Assembly (NCBI GenBank): GCA_028284445.1
Contig: JANQRS010000055.1
Location: 1-51,096 of the forward strand
Direction of reading: 5' to 3'
DNA from: Calditrichia bacterium
Lineage (GTDB): Bacteria; Calditrichota; Calditrichia; RBG-13-44-9; J075
Length of the DNA: 51,096 bases
Shown here: positions 35,772 through 43,220 of the stretch, in pieces
How the letters are laid out: the number at the start of each line of letters is the position of its first letter
Numbering within the stretch: position 1 is the stretch's first letter
Translations under genes and position numbers: made by a program
Notes under the pieces: model-generated
Database searches by the model: none
The model's input: the letters and a program-made list of their open reading frames with translations, nothing else
Told to the model about the DNA's origin: nothing

Positions 35772-36215
35772 TTATTTTGCTTCCGCATTGACCAGGCGAT
35801 AAAACATGCCCATCGGGTCATCTTCCAGCAGTTCCAGCTTGCCGGTGATGACAATTGGATTATAGCTAAAGGTTACGGCTTTCTTCGCCTGAATTTCTAC
35901 CATCGATTCAGCGCCACCGGTCTCACAGAAAAAGCAGGAAGCAATCGGATTTGCGCTGAGAATAAAATTCTTCTGCTGCTTGGCCTGCTCGAGTGGCATC
36001 ATGTAACCTTTAAGGCTAATCACCTTGCCGTCCAGTGCCTTGATATCCGCACCGAAGTCCGGCATATAGAGATTGTCCTTCTCAATCATCTTCACGTCTT
36101 GCAACACTTTCCAGTCGGTTACATCCGCGGATTCAGTATCACTGTCATTGCTCGCCATGGGCAAACTAAATGAGGTAATAAGCGACAAGACGATAAATAA
36201 TTGTAAAAATCTCAT
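35772..36215 (-). CDS. Exported DUF3299-like protein with CFFC motif
   Basis: A 147-residue periplasmic protein. After a signal peptide come YMPDFGADIKALDGK, ISLKGYMMPL, NPIASCFFCETGGAES and VITGKLEL. This is the GY(V/M)xPL...C pattern of DUF3299-related proteins, with SCFFC in place of the proteobacterial CIHTPPPP. Related genes sit with LolD-type ATPases and zinc-regulated transporters in other bacteria (from memory). CxxC suggests metal or disulfide chemistry. Start from AGGAAG seven bases upstream of the ATG at 36215; the longer frame to 36305 lacks a signal peptide at its start. Confidence 0.83.
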   Translation of the reverse strand: MRFLQLFIVLSLITSFSLPMASNDSDTESADVTDWKVLQDVKMIEKDNLYMPDFGADIKALDGKVISLKGYMMPLEQAKQQKNFILSANPIASCFFCETGGAESMVEIQAKKAVTFSYNPIVITGKLELLEDDPMGMFYRLVNAEAK

Positions 36216-36340
36216 TTCACTTCCTAAAATTTGAATAACCCTCAAACATATAAAATCTGCAGCAGAAATACATGTGTTTTTTAATTTGCCACTCTTAATT
36301 TTCATTATCAGTAGCGCTTATTACAAAGTTTGTCACAATC

Positions 36341-36386
36341 CACATCCCCCTTATTCCCCCTTCGAAGGGGGAATAAGGGGGATGTG
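36341..36386. repeat. 46-bp perfect palindrome, CACATCCCCC type, copy 2
   Basis: Perfect inverted repeat with 23-base arms meeting at TTCGAA; ends CACATCCCCCTT and AAGGGGGATGTG. It sits between the ABC ATPase stop and the DUF3299-like gene. Compared with copy 1 (29253-29302), the inner five bases of each arm differ in a coordinated way, while outer and central blocks are identical. Confidence 0.95.
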
Positions 36387-36406
36387 ATTTTCACGTCTTT
36401 TACTGA

Positions 36407-37033
36407 CTACAATGAAATTTGTTCAGAAAATCGGTCTTTAACGCGTTGGTCGTGGGTGGTAATAATGAGGGTGGATTCGTTTTGATTGGCCTGGTCGATG
36501 AGCAAGTCAATCACCTGCGCGGCATTAACTTCATCCAGGCTGGAAGTGGGTTCGTCAGCCAAAATAAGACCGGGGCGATTGATCACCGCGCGAGCGATTG
36601 CCACGCGCTGCTTCTGACCGGTACTCAACTGATGTGGCCAGGCATTCAGCTTATCGGTCATGCCGAGACTGCCGAGGACATCTTTGATTCGCGAAGCGTC
36701 TTTCTTCAACCCTGCGAGATATTGCGCAAGAAGCAGGTTTCCTTCGACGGTAAGGCTGCTGAGCAAATGCATTTCCTGGAAAACAATACCAATATTCCGG
36801 CCGCGAAACTTGTCCAACGCAGCACCGGTCATTCCGGATAGATTTTGTTCTTTTACCAGCACCTCGCCCTGCGTCGGCTTCAATAAACCGGCCGCGAGAT
36901 GCAGGAAAGTCGTCTTACCGCTACCGGATAGCCCCAATACGAGCGCATGCTTGCCGCTTTCAGCCTTAAAATGCGGCATATCCAACACAACTTTGCTATC
37001 GTATTGATGCCTGATATTTTTGAGTTCGAGCAT
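36407..37033 (-). CDS. LolD/MacB-type ABC transporter ATP-binding protein, no permease nearby
   Basis: A 208-residue ATPase. Walker A is GLSGSGKT (residues 34-41), the signature is LSTGQKQRVAIARA, and Walker B is LILADEPTSSLDE. The size and motifs fit the LolD/FtsE/MacB group, which works with FtsX-type permeases. No such permease is encoded anywhere in the window. It is upstream of the DUF3299-like/receptor operon across the palindrome at 36341-36386. No good ribosome site precedes the ATG. I infer a metal or lipoprotein export role from context only. Confidence 0.93.
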   Translation of the reverse strand: MLELKNIRHQYDSKVVLDMPHFKAESGKHALVLGLSGSGKTTFLHLAAGLLKPTQGEVLVKEQNLSGMTGAALDKFRGRNIGIVFQEMHLLSSLTVEGNLLLAQYLAGLKKDASRIKDVLGSLGMTDKLNAWPHQLSTGQKQRVAIARAVINRPGLILADEPTSSLDEVNAAQVIDLLIDQANQNESTLIITTHDQRVKDRFSEQISL

Positions 37034-37048
37034 ATTTCACTGTCAATC

Positions 37049-37123
37049 TCAAATTCCAACAGGGAAAAATCCAAAAAGCGACTGGCAGTTCTTTACTTTG
37101 GAATTTTTCCTGTTGGAATTTGA
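37049..37123. repeat. 75-bp inverted-repeat element, AAATTCCAACAGG type, copy 1
   Basis: 27-base arms (outer ends TCAAATTCCAACAGG and CCTGTTGGAATTTGA) with two mismatches, separated by a 21-base nonpalindromic spacer. It sits between the anchored protein gene and the ABC ATPase gene. A second member is at 38986-39069. Confidence 0.9.
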
Positions 37124-37136
37124 AGCTTACTCCCAT

Positions 37137-37805
37137 TTATCTGCTGAATACGATCTTGCCATTTTCCAGATCTATCGACTTAAAACCAAGCCGATGTATG
37201 CGAACCATTTTACTAATTCTTTTTTCAACATCCAACATTTCTAACGGATATTCCTGCTTACCAACCTGAACGGTGGCATTTTCACCGAACTTCAGCTTGC
37301 CGTCAGCAATGCTCGGCTTACCGCTAAACTGAAGCAACATGTTATCCGGTGCGCCGGCACTGAAGAAACTGAGATAATCACGGAATGGCTTTAACTCTTC
37401 CGGCACATCGTCCCAGGGAAACTCAGCCATGTTAACAATCGCCCCAATGGTCATGGCTTCCGGCGTGATTTCGCTGTTGACGTCCTTTATGAATTGTCCC
37501 TTTTCACCGGGATACATGCGACGCAGGGCATCGATCATCATGATATCCAGTTCTGTTTCATCCAGCTCAACCATCGGTTCTTCGCGCAATTCCCTGGCAA
37601 ATGTTTCCATGGAGCGGCGCAGCGATTGTCCCTGGGGAATTTCTTCGCCATTTTCGCTGTATTCGGTCGGCGTGGCAACGACGGACTGACCGTCGTTATC
37701 GCTGTCATACCAATCCGGCACGTAGCTCACCTGGGAATAGAAATACAGATACGTGCCTCCAACAACCAGCAGGAGGAAAAGGAATAAATAGAGAATCTTT
37801 TTCAT
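37137..37805 (-). CDS. Membrane-anchored protein of unknown function
   Basis: A 222-residue protein with one N-terminal helix (about residues 4-24), then a hydrophilic, acidic ectodomain: DWYDSDNDGQ, MVELDETELDIMMIDALRR, and a beta-rich C-terminal half (MTIGAIVNMAEFP, KLKFGENATVQVG). The middle LDETELDIMM reminds me of lipid-binding DUF2140/DUF2993-type proteins, but the match is too weak to name. It is divergent from the DUF2914 gene, whose start is 68 bases away, and upstream of the ABC ATPase on the same strand. Confidence 0.78.
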   Translation of the reverse strand: MKKILYLFLFLLLVVGGTYLYFYSQVSYVPDWYDSDNDGQSVVATPTEYSENGEEIPQGQSLRRSMETFARELREEPMVELDETELDIMMIDALRRMYPGEKGQFIKDVNSEITPEAMTIGAIVNMAEFPWDDVPEELKPFRDYLSFFSAGAPDNMLLQFSGKPSIADGKLKFGENATVQVGKQEYPLEMLDVEKRISKMVRIHRLGFKSIDLENGKIVFSR

Positions 37806-37872
37806 AGACTTGTTTCAACTCTTTAATTTGATATATTCATGGTTTTGGGGGCATCCAGACACGAGGAGAGCA

Positions 37873-38988
37873 ATGAACGACTTTTGGGCGAGGCTTAACC
37901 CCTTCTACACGAAATCCAAAACGGTTTATGATTCCTACAAGCGATACCTGCCTGTAACCTTCTTCGTCGCCGGATTCGGCTATGATAGTGCAACCCTGCG
38001 CCGGATTGATCAATTATCCGACAATATTATCCTTCTCTTCTATCTCATTCTTTTAATGGTCTTAATCAGCCTGATCAACCTGGTAGACAAGGAAGTTGTC
38101 AAGCAGATGTACCTCACAAAATACAAGGAGTGGTATCCGCTTGCAACCCAATTTTGTCTGGGTGGTCTGTTCAGTGCTTACGTCATATTTTATTTTCAAA
38201 GCACCGACTTTTCAAAATCCTGGCTCTTCCTCGGCCTACTGGTCGTTTTGCTGGTCGCCAATGAATTCCTGGAAGACAACCTGACCAATATATACTTTCA
38301 AATTGCCCTTTTCTTCCTGGCCAGTTTTTCCTTCCTGATTTTCTTCCTGCCGGTGATAACAAAAAAAATGAACCACTGGATGTTTGTCGCCGGCGGTTTT
38401 CTCAGTCTTTTACTCGTCGCCAGCGTTCTATACATTCTGTATCGCTTCGCTGCTCTAGACAATATTGAACAACTTAAACGGGTCGCTGTGATGGTAATCG
38501 GCATGTTTGCCGTCTTAAATCTATTTTATTTCATGAATTGGATACCACCTGTGCCCCTATCCCTGAAATCCGGCGGTATTTATCACAGCATTCAAAAGAG
38601 CGGAGATGAATATCAATTGCGTTATGAATCACCTTCCTGGTATGAAGTTTTCCGAGATTCAGATGACACGTATCATTATGCAGAAGGTGACACGGTATTT
38701 TGCTTTGCAGCCGTTTTCGCGCCAACCCGACTCCAGCAAAAAATCCTCCATCACTGGCAAACCTATAACGAACAGCGTGGTGAATGGCTAACAACGGATA
38801 GATTAACCTATGATATAACCGGTGGCAGGGACGGTGGCTTTCGCGGCTACACCTTTAAGCGTCACATCACCCCCGGCGAATGGCGAGTTGATGTCATGAC
38901 GGAACATAATCTGCGCTTGGGACGCATCAACTTCGAAATCGTGCCGGTCGATAGTGCTGATTATGAATTGGCAACGATATTAAGATAA
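37873..38988 (+). CDS. DUF2914 membrane protein
   Basis: A 371-residue protein with about eight membrane helices (residues 30-260) and a C-terminal soluble DUF2914 domain. The latter shows HHWQTYNEQRGEWLTTDRL, GFRGYTFKRHITPGEWRVD and RINFEIV, the typical HxW...R...GxWRVxV pattern. Function is unknown in all lineages. The ATG at 37873 has GAGGAG five bases upstream; the TTG at 37810 is not used. Its stop codon is the first three bases of an inverted-repeat element. It is divergent from the anchored protein. Confidence 0.88.
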   Translation: MNDFWARLNPFYTKSKTVYDSYKRYLPVTFFVAGFGYDSATLRRIDQLSDNIILLFYLILLMVLISLINLVDKEVVKQMYLTKYKEWYPLATQFCLGGLFSAYVIFYFQSTDFSKSWLFLGLLVVLLVANEFLEDNLTNIYFQIALFFLASFSFLIFFLPVITKKMNHWMFVAGGFLSLLLVASVLYILYRFAALDNIEQLKRVAVMVIGMFAVLNLFYFMNWIPPVPLSLKSGGIYHSIQKSGDEYQLRYESPSWYEVFRDSDDTYHYAEGDTVFCFAAVFAPTRLQQKILHHWQTYNEQRGEWLTTDRLTYDITGGRDGGFRGYTFKRHITPGEWRVDVMTEHNLRLGRINFEIVPVDSADYELATILR

Positions 38989-39069
38989 ATTCCAAATCCC
39001 AGCAGGAAAAAATCCAAAAAGGACATCAATGATATCTTTGGAATTTTTTCTGTTGGGATTTGGAATTTA
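38986..39069. repeat. 84-bp inverted-repeat element, AAATTCCAACAGG type, copy 2
   Basis: 33-base arms starting TAAATTCCAAATCCCAGCAGG, with a few mismatches, around an 18-base spacer. It shares the CAGGAAAAA...TCCAAA core with copy 1 (37049-37123). It starts at the stop codon of the DUF2914 gene and may act as its terminator. Confidence 0.9.
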
Positions 39070-39097
39070 GGGGTGGGTTCTCACGCCCAATGCTCCC

Positions 39098-39712
39098 CTA
39101 CTGCAACTGCAGCGGAAATGTCAACGCCAACAAGATACCGGCACTATTCAGCGCCACCTCCTCACCGACGTTAAAATCGGACCTACCCATTAGCTCCAGG
39201 CTGGCCCGTTGCGACTTGAGAAGCTGGAGGCCCGCTGCAACAATAAAATCCACTGATCTGCGATCTTCAACCTGGGCAACCTGGCGGTTACCGCCCTCAT
39301 CAAGAATAAAGGCCTCGATTTCATACTCCGCATAACCGATGCCCAATTCAACCAACGGACTCAATTTCCGATCTTCCAGCAGATAGCGGCGATACATTGC
39401 GCCAAAGGAAAAATCCGACAAAAAAGGAATATCGCCATATCCATTCAGATCTGAGCGATATTGATAGAAATAGATTCCAAATTGGTTTGACGAATAGCGG
39501 GTATTGCTAAACATCACCTGCAGCCCGGTGGCAAGATTGTCTCCTTTACTGAAGGAATAGTCGGCATTGACATAGCCAACGCTGGCTGATAGGATCAGGA
39601 ATTGTTTTTCGCGGTATTTGCTGCGGTAGGTACTGTCTTCTTCCTGGCCGATGATTGGCAGCGAGGTGCAAATCATCAGAAAAATGAGTATGCAACCGAC
39701 GGATTTCTTCAT
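39098..39712 (-). CDS. Outer-membrane beta-barrel protein
   Basis: A 204-residue protein with a signal peptide (LIFLMICTSLPIIGQ) and alternating amphipathic strands, for example GLQVMFSNTRYSSNQFGIYF, GAMYRRYLLEDRKLSPLVEL and GIGYAEYEIEAF, ending LALTFPLQL. This is typical of small eight- to ten-strand porin/OmpW-like barrels. No specific substrate is visible. The start at 39712 has GGAG six bases upstream. It lies 74 bases after the serine protease gene, the last gene of that operon. Confidence 0.83.
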   Translation of the reverse strand: MKKSVGCILIFLMICTSLPIIGQEEDSTYRSKYREKQFLILSASVGYVNADYSFSKGDNLATGLQVMFSNTRYSSNQFGIYFYQYRSDLNGYGDIPFLSDFSFGAMYRRYLLEDRKLSPLVELGIGYAEYEIEAFILDEGGNRQVAQVEDRRSVDFIVAAGLQLLKSQRASLELMGRSDFNVGEEVALNSAGILLALTFPLQLQ

Positions 39713-39786
39713 AAGCATCTCCAAGCCTTCCCTAGTTAGTTTCGATATGTTCATCCCTAAACATATCTTAAACATAAGCAGGGTTT

Positions 39787-40830
39787 CTACTTAAAGAAGC
39801 GACTCAAATCAAATCCGGCGTCTTCGATTGATTTTCGATTGGCCTCGAAAAAGTCCTCAATTGCTTCAATGGAGATGCCAAATGTAATGCCGTAACTGAT
39901 GCGACGCCTTGTGGTTACATATGGCTGATCATCATACGGAATTTCATGTCCGAATGCCGGGGCCTCAAAATCCTTGGGTGGAATCAGCATTGTTTCATTG
40001 TCTGCGGCAACCGCGTTCACAATGCCGACCATTTCATAATTCGGCACGCCGTCTCGCACGCCAAGGACCAGTCCGCCACTAAAACCGCGATTAAAGAGCG
40101 CATCAATCAGAAACTGGTCTTCGGCATTGCGCTTCGGCTGACTGACAATCCCGGTGGTCAGCATTTTACGCCCTCCGGGAAAGCCGACAATATAAAGGAA
40201 ACTGCCCCAATCCAGTTCTTTGGCTTTGCCCACGGTATGATCAAAAACCGGGATCGGGAAGGTTGGTAAATCATTCATTTCCTTACCAAGCAAGGCCACG
40301 TCGAGATCATTGTCGATTGCGATGACTTCCATATCGTCACCGCCGACAATCTCGGGGATGGTGTTTTGCTGATTGGTCTTTATCATCACCTGGTGCACAA
40401 ACGGGCTTAAGCCAATATGCTGATCATACCAGTAGGATATGATTGTATCTGGAAAGGTAACAACATGGCCACAGGTAAGCACGGCCAATTTGCGGCGATG
40501 CTGCATCACAATGGTGGCCGTGCCGACAGAAACCTCCTGGCTTAATGTTTTTTCACGGTCTTTCAGCAGGTCCTCGGTAATATCCGCAACTTGAATCGAC
40601 TCGTCGCGATCAAAGCGATAGCGTTCATAGAAAGCCGCCACGTTGATCATTTTCACTGAGGCAAGAATATCGTCGAGCACTTCCTGGTCTTCGGTAGTTG
40701 GAAAGGCGCGATCATACTTGCCGTCGGCAACGACAACCGGCGCCACGCCGGAATACTGCTTGCCGCAGGCGCCGGCCAGCAGCGCAAAACTGATGAAAAG
40801 AAAAAACCATCGTTTCAGGTCAAAATGCAT
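39787..40830 (-). CDS. Trypsin-like serine protease lipoprotein
   Basis: A 347-residue lipoprotein (lipobox LAGAC) with a chymotrypsin-fold domain. His122 in TCGHVV, Asp177 in DNDLDVALLG and Ser251 in NRGFSGG form the expected triad; the Ser motif is GFSGG rather than GDSGG. A large insertion or extension follows (about residues 265-347). It might be a regulated protease for envelope processing. GAGGAG precedes the ATG by six bases. It is 43 bases after the M1 peptidase gene. Confidence 0.85.
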   Translation of the reverse strand: MHFDLKRWFFLFISFALLAGACGKQYSGVAPVVVADGKYDRAFPTTEDQEVLDDILASVKMINVAAFYERYRFDRDESIQVADITEDLLKDREKTLSQEVSVGTATIVMQHRRKLAVLTCGHVVTFPDTIISYWYDQHIGLSPFVHQVMIKTNQQNTIPEIVGGDDMEVIAIDNDLDVALLGKEMNDLPTFPIPVFDHTVGKAKELDWGSFLYIVGFPGGRKMLTTGIVSQPKRNAEDQFLIDALFNRGFSGGLVLGVRDGVPNYEMVGIVNAVAADNETMLIPPKDFEAPAFGHEIPYDDQPYVTTRRRISYGITFGISIEAIEDFFEANRKSIEDAGFDLSRFFK

Positions 40831-40873
40831 AAAATCTCCTCAATAACAAACAGCAATGGCGGAACTGCCGCTA

Positions 40874-43204
40874 CTACCAGCGGCTCTCATCTATTTTGCA
40901 CAAAACAGATTCAAGATAGTTGAAGATCACTTTCTTCGGCTTACGCTCAAAATTGCCCAAATCGTATTCAGTTGGCGGTCCGCTGATATCGATTCGGCGG
41001 GCAATAATGTCATCATCCCCAAAATCAATGCCGACAAGCATCGGCATACGGAAGTTTTCCGGGACTTCCTTTTGTTCAATTCGGCAACGCACCTGGTATT
41101 GGCCATCGGCCGCTTCATCAATTTTGTAGGCCGCTGAGTATTCCGGATATTCGGTGCCGAATACCCACTGATCAAAAAACCAGCTCATATCCTGGCCAAA
41201 ATGTTTGGCCACACAATCCATGAAATCTTCCGTTGATGCCTTGCGGCCCAAATAGGTCTGATAAAAATCGCGCATCATTGCTTCGAATTTTTCTTCACTG
41301 CCGCTATCCAAATCCAATAACATAGAACGCAGCATCTGTAATACCCAGGCGCCCTTCTTATAAATGATCAGGTTATAGTCGCCGCGGGTATCACTGCTAT
41401 GTGTGCGATATCCCAACCATATCGGGGCAGCTTTCTGGCCGTCTCCGAGCAAAAATTTGCGATTATCAATAATACGCTTCCGGGTTTCTTTCAGCACATT
41501 ATAAAATTTCTTCTCATCATCTTCTTCACTACGCACGCGCTGCTGATAATATCGCCAGCCGGAAAACTCGGAGATTCCTTCGCTCAGCCACTGATCGTGA
41601 TATGACTTGATGTCTACCCCAATTCCCCACCACTGGTGGGCAACCTCATGTGCCCGAAAGATCTCATCGCTACCATGCTCACGGGTTCGCTGAAAGGTAA
41701 TCCATGAAAGATGAATCAGGCCCGGAAATGCTTCTCCATGGAGATAGGGAATTTCGCTGACAATAAAGCGATCGGCGCCGGCTTCACCGTACATCTCCTG
41801 GAAGAGATGGATACTGCGCGTAACATCGTTACCGACGTTTTTTTCCATATTTCGGCCGGATCCAACGCCGGCAGCGCCCCAGGCACGGCCAATTTCGCTA
41901 TGCCCGGTTTCCGCCATCAAAACGGTTATCGGCGGCAGGGTATCGCTGAGCACTTCATGCTTCTTAAAAAATCCGATATTGAAGGAGGCATTGCGTACCG
42001 GTTTATCGGTTACCCAATGGGTCGTACTGCTGCCGTCTGTCGTTTCCGATGAGACCAATTCGCCGACTGAGACAAATTCATACTTATCAGGATATGTAAA
42101 AGTCAGGTCAAAAGTTGCATACTGTCGATCACCATGAACCGGATACCAGCCTTTTGAAGATTTGATATAAAACCAGTCCTTGTTCCGTTCGATTAATTTG
42201 CCCTGATAAAAGAGCTTGAGATGGCGAACATCCCCTTGCTGCAAGGGGGTATCGCATTTTACCCAGAGAAAAGGATTTTTCTTTTCTTTAACGAAGACTG
42301 CCCGGCGGCCATTTTCCCAGAATGCGGAATCCACTTCCATATCATTAAAGAGTATAAAATGCAGCCAATTTTGATCGTCCTGCTTCGAGGTCAGACGAAT
42401 ATCGGCAACAGCAGAGAAATCCAGCGTATGACCTTCAAGGGTAACATCCGCATCGTATTGATCAATATGAACCGACACAGGATCGGTTTCCTGGCGCCAG
42501 GCTTCTTCCACATAATCCGCAGCTTTGTGGAATTGGGAAATCACTTCCGGCACATAGAGGAAAGACGGGCCTTTGAGCCGTCTCATAAACTGCACTTCTT
42601 CTGTCACGTATGGATCAACGGCAAAAAAGAAGGGCTCGGTTTTGCGCTTGCTGAAGTGGGCGTAAAACAGGCCGTTTTGTCGCCCATCGAGCAGGGTTTT
42701 CATGATAGTTACATCGAAAAGCTTCTCTTTCTTTTTGCTGAGGTAACGCATAGCGTAGCTGACATGATCGCGAACATCGCGTTTCACTTTCTTCGAGGTC
42801 AGCGCAAAATGCTCCGTCAATTCTGCGTAGGTATCGTCTGCAAAAACAAGGAAGAGGGTTTTAAATTTCTCACTGTAACGCGTCCGCTCGTAAAAGCGGT
42901 AAAACTGCTGTCTTTCAATTTCAGTAGGTGGCTCAAAAGAGAAATTACCTTCCCCCTTGAAGATGGCCGCGAAAACCCGTCCCTCTATCGGTTTGCAAAA
43001 GAAGAGAGTGCCTTTTCGCAAATGAAACTCGCCAACGTCGCGATTAAAGGTGAAGTTTTCAATCTCAAGCGCCTGATCCGGATCAGGCGCCAAATCGAGA
43101 AGCTGCTCGAATACCGATTCGTAGGACACACTGACAGTATCGCTTTCAGAACACCAGACTGAGGTAAGTCCCGCCAGCAAAAAGATCCATACCAGTATTC
43201 TCAT
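40874..43204 (-). CDS. M1 family aminopeptidase-like metallopeptidase, exported
   Basis: A 776-residue exported zinc peptidase. Zinc site: HEVAH (His519, Glu520, His523), followed by 18 residues and Glu542 in SEGISEF. The upstream strand that normally holds GAMEN reads HGEAFPGLIHLSW, so canonical N-terminal recognition is altered. The N-terminal half is beta-rich and unlike the other M1 protein. The signal peptide runs to about residue 19. GAGGAG is eight bases before the ATG. It follows the amidohydrolase by 16 bases and precedes the serine protease, giving a proteolytic operon. Confidence 0.92.
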   Translation of the reverse strand: MRILVWIFLLAGLTSVWCSESDTVSVSYESVFEQLLDLAPDPDQALEIENFTFNRDVGEFHLRKGTLFFCKPIEGRVFAAIFKGEGNFSFEPPTEIERQQFYRFYERTRYSEKFKTLFLVFADDTYAELTEHFALTSKKVKRDVRDHVSYAMRYLSKKKEKLFDVTIMKTLLDGRQNGLFYAHFSKRKTEPFFFAVDPYVTEEVQFMRRLKGPSFLYVPEVISQFHKAADYVEEAWRQETDPVSVHIDQYDADVTLEGHTLDFSAVADIRLTSKQDDQNWLHFILFNDMEVDSAFWENGRRAVFVKEKKNPFLWVKCDTPLQQGDVRHLKLFYQGKLIERNKDWFYIKSSKGWYPVHGDRQYATFDLTFTYPDKYEFVSVGELVSSETTDGSSTTHWVTDKPVRNASFNIGFFKKHEVLSDTLPPITVLMAETGHSEIGRAWGAAGVGSGRNMEKNVGNDVTRSIHLFQEMYGEAGADRFIVSEIPYLHGEAFPGLIHLSWITFQRTREHGSDEIFRAHEVAHQWWGIGVDIKSYHDQWLSEGISEFSGWRYYQQRVRSEEDDEKKFYNVLKETRKRIIDNRKFLLGDGQKAAPIWLGYRTHSSDTRGDYNLIIYKKGAWVLQMLRSMLLDLDSGSEEKFEAMMRDFYQTYLGRKASTEDFMDCVAKHFGQDMSWFFDQWVFGTEYPEYSAAYKIDEAADGQYQVRCRIEQKEVPENFRMPMLVGIDFGDDDIIARRIDISGPPTEYDLGNFERKPKKVIFNYLESVLCKIDESRW

Positions 43205-43220
43205 TCAAAAACTCCTCTTT

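Noticed and set aside
42221..43162. 313-residue plus-strand reading frame
   Set aside because: It lies wholly antisense inside the M1 peptidase gene, whose motifs and ribosome site are clear.
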